From Actinomycetes bacterium (lineage in GTDB: Bacteria; Actinomycetota; Acidimicrobiia; Acidimicrobiales; UBA8190), in NCBI GenBank assembly GCA_021798135.1, contig JAJZYI010000019.1:1-22013 (forward strand): DNA of 22,013 nucleotides. Reading direction: 5' to 3'. Every line of letters starts with the position of its first letter. The first letter of the stretch is position 1. Made by a program: the position numbers and the translations under genes. Shown piece after piece: positions 12,151 through 18,956 of the stretch. Under the pieces are notes generated by a model that saw only the letters and a program-made list of their open reading frames with translations, was not told the origin of the DNA and made no database searches.

Positions 12151-13682
12151 CGGAGCGTGGCGCGACCGTCGTGACGTGCGGGCAGCGGGACCTGCGGGGG
12201 CGTTCCGGCCGCGACGGCGCCGTGCCGGCCGCTGCGCCGCAGCGACAGGGCGGCGTGGGCGACCTGCCGGTCGTCGAGCGGGATCGCGTGCCCGCCGATG
12301 TGCTGGACCTGCTCGTGGCCGCGCCCGACGATCAGCACGACGTCGCCGGGCTCGGCGGCCTCGACCGCCATGGCGATGGCCCGGCGACGGTCCGGCTCGA
12401 CGGCGACGTCGGCGCCGGGCACCTCCACCGTCCCCAGCCTGAGCTGCTCGATGATCGACCAGGGATCCTCCGATCCCGGGCTGTCGGTGGTCAGCACCAC
12501 GGGGCCAGCGCTGGCCGCCACCGCGCCGGTCCTGGGGCGCTTGAAGCGGTCCCGGCCACCCCTGGCGCCCACCACCACGCGAACCCTCCCCCCCGGCGCG
12601 GCGCAGCGCCGGGCCGTGGCGACGAGCGAGGCGAGCGCCTCTGGCGTGTGGGCGTAGTCCACGACGACCAGGAAGGGCTGGCCCTCGTCGACGAGCTCGA
12701 ACCGGCCGGGCGGCCGGGGGCAGGCGGCCAGGGCCTCCACGATCGTGGCGCCCGGCACGCCGATCTCGCGGGCGGCCAGGTACGCCCCGGCGACGTTGGG
12801 CCCGTTGACCGCGCCGACCATCTGGGTCGGGATGGTGACGGTGCCGTGCGCCCCGGTCAGGCGGACGACGCTGCCGGCCAGCCCGCGGTCCTCCACCTCG
12901 TAGCGGACCTGGGCGTCGGGTCCCGCGCCGAACGTGACCACGGGTACCCGCGCCTGGTGGGCCAGGCGCTGTCCCCACGGGCTGTCCACGCACACCAGCG
13001 CGGTGCGGCACCGCCCGGGCTCGAACAGCCGCGCCTTCGAGGCCCAGTACTGCTCCAGGGTGCCGTGGTAGTCGAGGTGCTCGGTGTCGAGGTTGGTGAA
13101 GAGGCCGACGGCGAACTCCGTGCCGTCGACCCGGTACTGGTCGAGCGCGTGCGACGACACCTCCATGGCGACGGCCTCCACACCCGCCTGCACCATGCGG
13201 AAGAGGTGCCGCTGGAGCTCCGTCGGCGTCGGCGTGGTCATGGTGGCCGGCTCGGTCTGGCGCCCGACCCGCGTGGCGATCGTGCCGATCTGGCCTGCGG
13301 GCCGGCCCGTGGCCTCGATGGCCGCCCGGACCAGCTCGCAGGTGGTCGTCTTGCCGTTGGTCCCCGTGACGCCGACGACGGCGAGCCGGCGCGACGGGTG
13401 GTCGTAGAAGGCGGCGGCCAGCGGCCCCACGGCCGCCGAGGTGTTGGGCACCACGAGCTGCGGGATGGCGGCGGCCTGCCGGTGCTCGGCCACGACGGCA
13501 GCGGCCCCCTGGGCGACGGCGTCGGCGACGAAGCGGTGGCCGTCGGCCTGCGCGCCGCGGCGCGCGACGAACAGCCAGCCCGGCCGCACCTGCCGGCTGT
13601 CCTCGGTGATCCCGGTGACGGTGGCATCGCCGGCCTGCTCCAGGAGGTCGACGTGGCCGGCGAGCTCGGACAGCCGGTGCAC
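12147..13682 (-). CDS. murE: MurE-family Mur ligase (UDP-MurNAc-tripeptide synthetase type)
   Basis: 511 aa from GTG 13682. MurE adds the third stem-peptide residue to UDP-MurNAc-L-Ala-D-Glu using ATP. Visible: ITEDSRQVRPGWLFVA (25-40, MurE N-domain), P-loop GTNGKTT (107-113), MEVSSHALDQYRV (173-185), FTNLDTEHLDYHGT (195-208), the carbamylated-Lys position K216, and VDYAHTPEAL (341-350). The selectivity motif DNPR of meso-DAP enzymes is DSPG (400-403), and the late GKGHE is GRGHE. Neighbours are not dcw-cluster genes, so this may be a paralog with other amino-acid specificity. The start is uncertain: GTG 13682 fits family length (GAGG about 11 nt upstream); GTG 13730 overlaps the stop of a 44-codon open frame (ATG 13861); the frame is open to GTG 13835. 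Confidence 0.88.
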   Translation of the reverse strand: MHRLSELAGHVDLLEQAGDATVTGITEDSRQVRPGWLFVARRGAQADGHRFVADAVAQGAAAVVAEHRQAAAIPQLVVPNTSAAVGPLAAAFYDHPSRRLAVVGVTGTNGKTTTCELVRAAIEATGRPAGQIGTIATRVGRQTEPATMTTPTPTELQRHLFRMVQAGVEAVAMEVSSHALDQYRVDGTEFAVGLFTNLDTEHLDYHGTLEQYWASKARLFEPGRCRTALVCVDSPWGQRLAHQARVPVVTFGAGPDAQVRYEVEDRGLAGSVVRLTGAHGTVTIPTQMVGAVNGPNVAGAYLAAREIGVPGATIVEALAACPRPPGRFELVDEGQPFLVVVDYAHTPEALASLVATARRCAAPGGRVRVVVGARGGRDRFKRPRTGAVAASAGPVVLTTDSPGSEDPWSIIEQLRLGTVEVPGADVAVEPDRRRAIAMAVEAAEPGDVVLIVGRGHEQVQHIGGHAIPLDDRQVAHAALSLRRSGRHGAVAAGTPPQVPLPARHDGRATLR

Positions 13683-14105
13683 GACGTCGCCGTCCTCGGC
13701 GCGCAGGGGCTCGGACGCGCCCGCCGTCACGGTCGTCGCCCGGATCCCATCGGGACCGACTGTCGCCGGTCGACCTGACGGCACGATGACGGGCCCCGCC
13801 GCCGCACGCGTGCCGCCGCGCCGCCGCGCCGGCACGCCGTCCGGGCCGTCATCGTCTCCATCCCCGCAGCATTGCCGACGCGGGGCCCCGTGTCGACGCA
13901 GCCCCGGACCGCACTGCCGGGCCGGCGGCGCACGAGGCCCGGTGCGGCCCCAGGGGTGGTCGTGATGCCGCCCTGGGCGGTCGCACGGGGCGAGCCCGGC
14001 GCTGCGGCCACGTGCAGCGCCGGATCGGGCCCTGCGGGGAGCGGACCGGCGGGGCCGTGCCCTGCGGGCGCTGGAGACGCCGGGACCGGCGGGGCCGAGG
14101 CGGGG
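13683..14105. other. 423-bp gap between the YbjQ operon and the MurE-like gene
   Basis: No firmly supported gene. A minus-strand frame starting at GTG 14113 is Ala/Pro/Gly low-complexity and probably non-coding; its second half (ATG 13861-13727, 44 codons) ends overlapping GTG 13730 and could be a leader peptide for the MurE-like gene. AATGCT lies 6 nt before that ATG, a weak leaderless -10. Confidence 0.4.
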
Positions 14106-15068
14106 TCAGCCACGGCGGAACACGTCCGGCGCCGCGTCGTCGAGGGCCAGCTGCAGCCGCGGCTCGAGCGAGCGGTGGCCGCCTGCGGTGCGGCGGATGG
14201 CGGTGCCGATGGCGAGCACCTCCACGGCGTGCACCAGCATGGAGTTGAACGGCTGCTCGCCGAACGAGACGTCGACGACGCCGTCGGCGCCCTGCGCGCG
14301 GGCCTCGGCCTCCATGCGGGCCATGGCGATCTCCCGGGCCTGGTACAGCGCCGCCGTCTGCTCCTGCAGCTCCAGGTTGTCGCGGCTCAGGCCAAGGCCC
14401 TGGCCGACGCTGCGGGCGGGGAACGCGACCACTGCGGCGCCTGCCGCGATGCCGGCGGGCTCGTAGCCGGCGCGGACCAGCAGGTGGAAGTCCCGGGCCG
14501 ACAGGGTCGTGCCGAACGGTCGGCGGCCAGCCGGGACGTGGCCGGACCGCTGGCCGGGGTGCGCACGGCCGCGGCCCTCGGCGTGGTCACCCGGGCGCGG
14601 CACGCCGGGGGCACCCGCCCCGGCGGTGCCGGGGCGGACCTCTGGCCCGGCACCGCCGGGGCGTTGCTGGCGGCGCACGGCGGTGCCGAGGAGCGAGCAG
14701 GTGAGCACGTTGCCCGGGCGCCGGGCGAGGGACAGCTGGACGGCCACCACGCCCTCCGCCGAGCGGGTGACCACCTCGCGCTCGATCGCGGCCCGCGCCG
14801 TGCCGAGCGCCCCGGTGATGGCGGCGGCCCACGCGTCGGACCCGCCGGGAGCGGAGGCGACCTGCGGGTTCCAGCTCGCCGCGCCCGCGCCGGACACGAG
14901 GTCGACGGGCTCGTAGCCGACCTCGTCGAGCAGGACCAGCTCGCCGACGAGCAGGTCCGACACGAACACGCCGGGCTCGGGGGCGTGCCTGGTCGCCAGC
15001 TGGGCGACGGCAGCGCGCATGTGGTCGGCCGGCGACCCGGCGGCGCCGTTCGGCGTTTCGGTGCTCAT
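14106..15068 (-). CDS. Tandem YbjQ-like (heavy-metal-binding domain family) protein A
   Basis: 320 aa, third of three overlapping genes. Two YbjQ-like units: residues about 34-135 (VFVSDLLVGELVLLDEVGYE ... EGVVAVQLSLA ... LLGTAVRR) and about 190-300 (FGTTLSARDFHLLVRAGYEP ... REIAMARMEAEARAQGADG ... VLAIGTAIRR). The A-x-M-E-x-EA...GADGVV and GTAV/I strings are the family core. A Gly/Arg/Pro-rich linker (136-189) joins them, longer than in the siblings. YbjQ forms pentamers in crystals; its metal binding is only a family label. ATG 15068 overlaps the previous stop (ATGA). Role unknown. Confidence 0.85.
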   Translation of the reverse strand: MSTETPNGAAGSPADHMRAAVAQLATRHAPEPGVFVSDLLVGELVLLDEVGYEPVDLVSGAGAASWNPQVASAPGGSDAWAAAITGALGTARAAIEREVVTRSAEGVVAVQLSLARRPGNVLTCSLLGTAVRRQQRPGGAGPEVRPGTAGAGAPGVPRPGDHAEGRGRAHPGQRSGHVPAGRRPFGTTLSARDFHLLVRAGYEPAGIAAGAAVVAFPARSVGQGLGLSRDNLELQEQTAALYQAREIAMARMEAEARAQGADGVVDVSFGEQPFNSMLVHAVEVLAIGTAIRRTAGGHRSLEPRLQLALDDAAPDVFRRG

Positions 15069-15949
15069 GGTCGCAGGGGAACCACCGGACGTGGCGCAGC
15101 AGGTGCTTGCCGGGGCCCGAAGCGCCGGACGGCGGTGCCGATGGCCACCGCGCTCTGGATCCAGCCCTCCCCCCACGACGGGAGCCGGCGGTCGGTCCAG
15201 TCGGTGTGGACGACGCCCTGACCGTGGTGGCGGGCGGCCTCGCGGACCGCCGCCCGGGCCCGGTCGCGGGCGACGTCGATCGCCTGGGGGATCTGGTCGA
15301 TCGTGCCGGGCGCCAGCAGGTCGCCGCGCGTCCGGCAGTTCGGGCGCACGTAGCAGGCGCCGACGCCGGTCACCAGCCGGGCCGGGGCGAGCCCCATGGC
15401 CACCAGCCGCTCGACGTGGGTGCCGCTCGCGTTGGTGGTGAACGGCTCGGAGGGGACCGGCGACCCGGGCAGGGCCACCGCGGTCCCGGTCGCCCTGAAC
15501 GTCCAGGTCGACCAGCCGCCGACCAGGTCGCCGACGTCCACGCGCACCCCGATCACGCCGTGGGCGCCGAGCGCCTTCGCCTCCTCGACCAGGCGGGCGA
15601 CGGCGGTGGCGAACCCGGACCCGACCGACGACGCGTAGCCGGCGTCCTCGGCGTTGAACCCCCAGTGCTCGGCGGCGGCGCCCATCATGTGGACGCAGGG
15701 GTAGCTCGTGTACGAGCCGCCGGCCGGGCCACCTCCCCAGCCGGCCATGGCGGAGGGGCCCCCGCCGAAGCCGGCGCTGCCGGCGACCGAGGACACGACC
15801 TGCAGCACGATCGTGCCGAGCACCATGCCCACGGGCTCGAGGCCCAGCCGGCGCACCGCGGCGGCCTCGGCGACGCTCAGGGCGCTGGTGCGCGGTCGCG
15901 GCCCGCCGCCGGCAGCGTCCGGCACCGCCGGCGGCGTCGTCGCCGTCAT
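15065..15949 (-). CDS. Tandem YbjQ-like protein B
   Basis: 294 aa, middle gene. Domain 1 (about 20-165): LGLEPVGMVLGTIVLQV, then a Gly/Ser-rich insert with one Cys-Val-His (YPCVHMMG), then LVEEAKALGAHGVIGVRVDV and ATGTAVAL. Domain 2 (about 170-285) is the most diverged of the six: FTTNASGTHVERLVAMGLAP, ACYVRPNCR, and QSAVAIGTAVRRFG. ATG 15949 overlaps the stop of gene C (ATGA). The Cys residues (YPC, ACY, NCR) are absent from the siblings. Function unknown; it may form mixed rings with A and C (inference). Confidence 0.82.
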   Translation of the reverse strand: MTATTPPAVPDAAGGGPRPRTSALSVAEAAAVRRLGLEPVGMVLGTIVLQVVSSVAGSAGFGGGPSAMAGWGGGPAGGSYTSYPCVHMMGAAAEHWGFNAEDAGYASSVGSGFATAVARLVEEAKALGAHGVIGVRVDVGDLVGGWSTWTFRATGTAVALPGSPVPSEPFTTNASGTHVERLVAMGLAPARLVTGVGACYVRPNCRTRGDLLAPGTIDQIPQAIDVARDRARAAVREAARHHGQGVVHTDWTDRRLPSWGEGWIQSAVAIGTAVRRFGPRQAPAAPRPVVPLRP

Positions 15950-16821
15950 CGGTCCATGGACACCACCGGCACGGGCGGCGGCACGACGTGGTCGGGCCGC
16001 AGGGACCGCACCCCGGTGCCGATGGCCAGGAACTCGATGGTGTGGCTGCCCCACATGTGCGACTTCTCGACCAGCTGCACGCCGACGACGCCCTCGGCGC
16101 GCAGCCGCTGGGCCTCGTCCTCCATCCGGGTCATGGCCCGCTCGCGCGCGTCGTAGAGGGCCTGGGTGAAGTTGGGCAGCTCCGTCGCCCGGCCGGTGGT
16201 GGCCAGGGCGTTGCCGATGCTGCGATGGGCGACGTGGTACACGCAGGTGCCCAGGACCAGGCCGAGCGGGGCGAACCCGGCCTGGAGCAGGGTCCAGAAG
16301 TCCTGTCCGGACAGGTCGGAGGTGAACGGCTTGCCCTCGGCGTTGCGCCACGACGAGCCGTCGCGAGCGCGCACCGCCGTCCCGATGGCGATGAACTCGG
16401 CCGTGCTCTTGCCCCACTCGTAGTAGTTGACGTCCAGCCGCACGCCGACGACGCCGTCGGCGCCGAGCACCTCGGCCTCCTCCTCCATCCGGGTCATGGC
16501 CAGCTCGCGGGCCGTGTACATCGCCTGCGTGAGCTTGTCGAGCTCGGTGGACCGGCTCCACCGGCGGGTCTGCAGGCCGATCTGGTAGATCGAGCTGCCC
16601 ATCACCAGCCCCAGCGGCTCGAAGCCCGCCTCCTCGACCAGCAGGAACTCGTTGACCGACAGGTCGGACGTGAAGAGGGGAGCGCCGCTGGCGCCGGTCT
16701 CGTGCAGCCGCCGGAGCGCGTCCGCAGGGACGCCCGCCGGCGGGCCCGTGACCGGCGCGGTGCCGGGAGCGTCCCCCGCCACGCCTGCCGGGGTGGGCTC
16801 GGCCCCGCCAGTGCCGGTCAT
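15946..16821 (-). CDS. Tandem YbjQ-like protein C (first of the trio)
   Basis: 291 aa. Two closely similar YbjQ-like units, about 48-152 and 165-275. Each begins FTSDLS, continues with L-x-x-AGF-x-PLGLV-G-x-x-Y, a helix carrying AMTRMEEEA or AMTRMEDEA, then GVVGVRL/GVVGVQL and ends FIAIGTAVR or FLAIGTGVR. This is a clear internal duplication. The first 45 residues are Pro/Gly/Ala-rich. ATG 16821 has a weak AAAGGA site about 12 nt upstream and no promoter in the repeat array before it, so it is probably transcribed from the promoter at 17527. Confidence 0.88.
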   Translation of the reverse strand: MTGTGGAEPTPAGVAGDAPGTAPVTGPPAGVPADALRRLHETGASGAPLFTSDLSVNEFLLVEEAGFEPLGLVMGSSIYQIGLQTRRWSRSTELDKLTQAMYTARELAMTRMEEEAEVLGADGVVGVRLDVNYYEWGKSTAEFIAIGTAVRARDGSSWRNAEGKPFTSDLSGQDFWTLLQAGFAPLGLVLGTCVYHVAHRSIGNALATTGRATELPNFTQALYDARERAMTRMEDEAQRLRAEGVVGVQLVEKSHMWGSHTIEFLAIGTGVRSLRPDHVVPPPVPVVSMDR

Positions 16822-16841
16822 GGCGCCACCGTCCTTTCCGA

Positions 16842-16995
16842 GCGCGCGTGCGCTGTGCTGTGGGGGCGCGCGTGCGCTGTGCTGTGGGGGCGCGCGTGCG
16901 CTGTGCTGTGGGGGCGCGCGTGCGCTGTGCTGTGGGGGCGCGCGTGCGCTGTGCTGTGGGGGCGCGCGTGCGCTGTGCTGTGGGGGCGCGCGTGC
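16842..16995. repeat. 24-bp perfect tandem array upstream of the YbjQ genes
   Basis: Six identical 24-bp units (16842, 16866, 16890, 16914, 16938, 16962) and a 10-bp partial copy. The unit begins GCGCGCGTGCGCTGTGCTGT. It fills most of the 226-bp gap between the 149-aa gene and YbjQ gene C, in the 5' leader of a shared transcript. Confidence 0.95.
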
Positions 16996-17015
16996 CGGCG
17001 ACGGCCCGCAGCGGC

Positions 17016-17050
17016 TGACCCCGACCGTCCTGCGGGAGCGGCCGGGGTCA
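17016..17050 (-). terminator. Hairpin overlapping the stop codon of the 149-aa gene
   Basis: TGACCCCGACCG (17016-17027) and CGGCCGGGGTCA (17039-17050) form a 12-bp stem with one G-U pair in the minus-strand RNA and an 11-nt loop. The stop codon is the 5' end of the stem. No U-run. It might attenuate rather than end transcription into the YbjQ genes. Confidence 0.45.
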
Positions 17051-17497
17051 CGTGAGCAGCCCGCTCAGGGCGTCGCGAGCCTGCGCCGACGCGGCTGCCC
17101 GGTCGGCGAGGGCGCCGACCAGCGCCTCGACCCACTGGGCGGTCGTGACGGGCCGGGTCGACACCACGATGCCGCGCACGGGCCGGGCGACGGTGCACCG
17201 GACCCCCGACGGCGTGCGCTCGGCGCGCAGCACCACGCCGTCGCCGGCGTCGGTGAGGTCGACCTCCATGCCGACGACCGCCGGCTCGCGGCGGCGCAGG
17301 CCGTGCCCGCGCCGGTCCAGCCGGACTCGCTCGCCCAGCGCGTCTGCGAGCTTGGCGGCGAGCACGGCGAAGAACGTGTCGGTGTCGGCGGCGTCGGCTC
17401 GGAGCTGCGCCGACAGCAGCTCCACGTCGAGCCCGGTGCCGCCCTCGCCGGTCACCGCAGGCACCGCTGCGTCGTCGTCCCCTGGGGTCTGCTCCAT
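17048..17497 (-). CDS. 149-aa protein of unknown function upstream of the YbjQ trio
   Basis: 149 aa, soluble, no signal peptide or TM helix. The acidic N-terminus is followed by an alpha/beta pattern: helix LDVELLSAQLRADAADTDTF, helix FAVLAAKLADALGERV, strands VRLDRRGHGLRRREPAV, VGMEVDLTDAGDGVVLRAER, VRCTVARPVRGIVVSTR, then helix TTAQWVEALVGALADRAA. I do not recognise a named domain. ATG 17497 has GGGAG 4 nt upstream and a TAGACT -10 about 31 nt further up. Same strand as the YbjQ genes, so probably the first gene of that transcript. Confidence 0.8.
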   Translation of the reverse strand: MEQTPGDDDAAVPAVTGEGGTGLDVELLSAQLRADAADTDTFFAVLAAKLADALGERVRLDRRGHGLRRREPAVVGMEVDLTDAGDGVVLRAERTPSGVRCTVARPVRGIVVSTRPVTTAQWVEALVGALADRAAASAQARDALSGLLT

Positions 17498-17526
17498 CGC
17501 GCTCCCGTCGCCACCGTCGCCGGCAG

Positions 17527-17535
17527 GTAGTCTAC
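17527..17535. promoter_or_regulatory. Palindromic bidirectional -10 element GTAGTCTAC
   Basis: A 9-bp palindrome provides TAGTCT on plus (17528-17533) toward the 49-aa gene and TAGACT on minus (17529-17534) toward the 149-aa gene. Both fit TANNNT. Overlapping divergent -10 boxes would make transcription in the two directions mutually exclusive. Confidence 0.55.
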
Positions 17536-17617
17536 GGACCGGCCGGGCCGCGCGGGTGGCCGCCTCCCCCGGCCGGCCACGAGGACGACCGCAACCTGGA
17601 CGACGAGGAGGACCCCG

Positions 17618-17767
17618 ATGGCCGTCGCGGACGTGAGACCATCGCGCCGGGACCAGACCCGCATGGCGATCGGCATCGCCATCGCCGGCGTGATCGGCAC
17701 CGTGATGGCGGGCGTCGTCGGCCCGATCATCCTGGCCATCCTGGTGGGCAAGATCTGGGGGCACTGA
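17618..17767 (+). CDS. 49-aa single-pass membrane peptide
   Basis: 49 aa: a basic, polar N-terminus (MAVADVRPSRRDQTR) then one long hydrophobic segment (about 16-45) rich in Ile, Val, Gly and Ala, ending KIWGH. A strong ribosome binding site (GAGGAGG, 6 nt upstream of ATG 17618) and a -10 box at 17528 support real expression. Function not recognised; the Gly-rich helix could oligomerise. The last codons and stop are part of a 25-bp tandem duplication. Confidence 0.75.
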   Translation: MAVADVRPSRRDQTRMAIGIAIAGVIGTVMAGVVGPIILAILVGKIWGH

Positions 17768-17806
17768 GGTGGCAACCGCCCGGGGGCACTGAGGCGGCAG
17801 CCGCCC
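17757..17806. repeat. 25-bp tandem duplication spanning a stop codon
   Basis: Copies at 17757-17781 and 17782-17806 differ at two positions. The first copy contains the last codons and TGA of the 49-aa gene; the second duplicates them in the 3' untranslated region. Confidence 0.9.
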
Positions 17807-17824
17807 GGGCGGTGAACGCCCGGG
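17804..17824 (+). terminator. Hairpin after the 49-aa gene
   Basis: Perfect 8-bp stem CCCGGGCG/CGCCCGGG (17804-17811, 17817-17824) with a GTGAA loop, 36 nt beyond the stop. No U-run. Confidence 0.5.
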
Positions 17825-17894
17825 GAGGTGGCGGTCGCCGCGACGGCGGTGCTGTGGCCGACCCGCTCACGGCTGCGCGGGCACCGTCCGGCGG

Positions 17895-17900
17895 TATGCT
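17895..17900 (+). promoter_or_regulatory. -10 box TATGCT for the DtxR-family gene (leaderless)
   Basis: TATGCT is followed by 6 nt and then GTG 17907. There is no Shine-Dalgarno, so the mRNA is likely leaderless. Confidence 0.65.
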
Positions 17901-17906
17901 CGCCCG

Positions 17907-18581
17907 GTGAGCACGCGGCCGGCGCCCGACGGGTTCCACCCACCGGTAGAGGAGTACCTCGAGGCGATCCGATCGCTCGCCGAGGAGGGCAAGCCCGTCA
18001 TCCAGGCCCGCATCGCCGAGCGTCTCGGCCGCTCTGCGCCGTCGGTGTCGGAGATGCTCGACCGCCTGGCAGCCGACGGCTACGTCAGCCGCGCCGGCCG
18101 GCGGATCGAGCTCACGGGGCCGGGCGAGGCGCTGGCCGACAGCGTGATCCGCAAGCACCGGCTGGCCGAGCGCCTGCTGGTCGACGTCATCGGCCTCCCC
18201 TGGCACAAGGCCCACGTCGAGGCCGGCCGATGGGAGCACGTCATCTCGGACGAGGTCGAGGAGCGCCTGGTGGCGCTGCTCGGCAACCCGACCACGTGCC
18301 CGCACGGCAACCCGATCCCCGGTGCGCCCGGGCAGGCCGGAGCGCAGGCGTGCCTGGCGGACGTGGCGCCCGGTTCCCGGGTGCGCCTGGAGCGGATCAC
18401 CGAGGAGCTCGAGCTCGACCTGGCGTCGCTCACCTATCTCGGCGAGCACGGGCTGGTGCCCGGGCGCGAGGTCGTGGTCCGGGACCGCGCGCCCGACGGC
18501 ACCGCCACCGTGGAGCGCGACGGTTCCGCCATCGCGCTCGGCCCGGGGCTCTGCCGCCACATCTTCGTCGCCACGAGCTGA
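17907..18581 (+). CDS. DtxR/IdeR/MntR-family metal-dependent transcriptional regulator
   Basis: 224 aa, full DtxR layout: winged helix (about 12-72; recognition helix around SAPSVSEMLDRLAADGYV), metal-binding/dimerisation domain (73-140) and C-terminal FeoA/SH3-like domain (150-222). By alignment to DtxR from memory, ancillary-site ligands H84, E88 and H103 are kept. In the primary site E110 and H111 are kept, but Met10 is E16 (as in Mn-type regulators) and Cys102 is Gly107 (EAGRWEH for the usual EACRWEH). C131 and H133 in CPHGNP could matter for metal binding. Fe versus Mn specificity cannot be assigned. Leaderless promoter TATGCT. A copy of its 3' end lies 77 bp downstream. Confidence 0.93.
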   Translation: MSTRPAPDGFHPPVEEYLEAIRSLAEEGKPVIQARIAERLGRSAPSVSEMLDRLAADGYVSRAGRRIELTGPGEALADSVIRKHRLAERLLVDVIGLPWHKAHVEAGRWEHVISDEVEERLVALLGNPTTCPHGNPIPGAPGQAGAQACLADVAPGSRVRLERITEELELDLASLTYLGEHGLVPGREVVVRDRAPDGTATVERDGSAIALGPGLCRHIFVATS

Positions 18582-18662
18582 AGCCGGCCGGCTGCCCGGC
18601 GACGGCGGTCGCCTGGCGGTACCCGGCCCGCCACGCCCCGTCCGTCGCCACGAGCTGAAGCC
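18566..18662. repeat. 20-bp direct repeat duplicating the DtxR-family gene's stop region
   Basis: CGTCGCCACGAGCTGAAGCC at 18566-18585 (last codons and stop of the regulator) is repeated exactly at 18643-18662. Confidence 0.9.
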
Positions 18663-18684
18663 AGTCGGGGCCCGGCCAGCCGCC

Positions 18685-18772
18685 GGGATGTCGGGGGCAG
18701 GTCGGGTGCCGCGGGCCCGGCTCGGGACGTCGGGGGCAGGTCGGGTGCCGCGGGCCCGGCTCAGGACGTCGG
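18685..18772. repeat. 39-bp tandem array reaching into a gene's 3' end
   Basis: Two 39-bp copies (18685-18723 and 18724-18762, nearly identical) and a partial third (18763-18772). The right end covers the stop and last codons of the minus-strand 62-aa gene. Confidence 0.9.
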
Positions 18773-18949
18773 CGTCGCGGTGGCGTCCGCTTCTGCGGGC
18801 GGTGCCGGGCGCCTCGGCACCGGTGGCCACTGGTCGGCGGTGCCGACGGGGAGCCGCCCGGCCTTCGCCCAACGATCCAACAAGGTTCGGACCCCGGCGG
18901 CGGCGGCGGTGGCGGCGGCGGCACCGGTCAGGAGGCGGCGTGCTCGCAT
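18761..18949 (-). CDS. 62-aa exported or membrane-anchored peptide
   Basis: 62 aa, not recognised. MRARRLLTGAAAATAAAAG is a basic start plus a short Ala-rich hydrophobic stretch, like a signal or anchor. Then RTLLDRWAKAGRLP and a Pro/Arg-rich tail. ATG 18949 is supported by TACGCT (18957-18962) 7 nt upstream, a leaderless promoter. Convergent with the DtxR-family gene; its stop lies in the 39-bp array. Confidence 0.65.
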   Translation of the reverse strand: MRARRLLTGAAAATAAAAGVRTLLDRWAKAGRLPVGTADQWPPVPRRPAPPAEADATATPTS

Positions 18950-18956
18950 CGGGCCG

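Noticed and set aside
13727..14113. 128-codon frame overlapping the YbjQ gene A stop
   Set aside because: Ala/Pro/Gly low-complexity without recognisable features; only its 44-codon end is kept as a possible leader.
17895..17935. DtxR-type operator at the regulator's own promoter
   Set aside because: I found no 19-bp palindrome of the TTAGG-type near the start.
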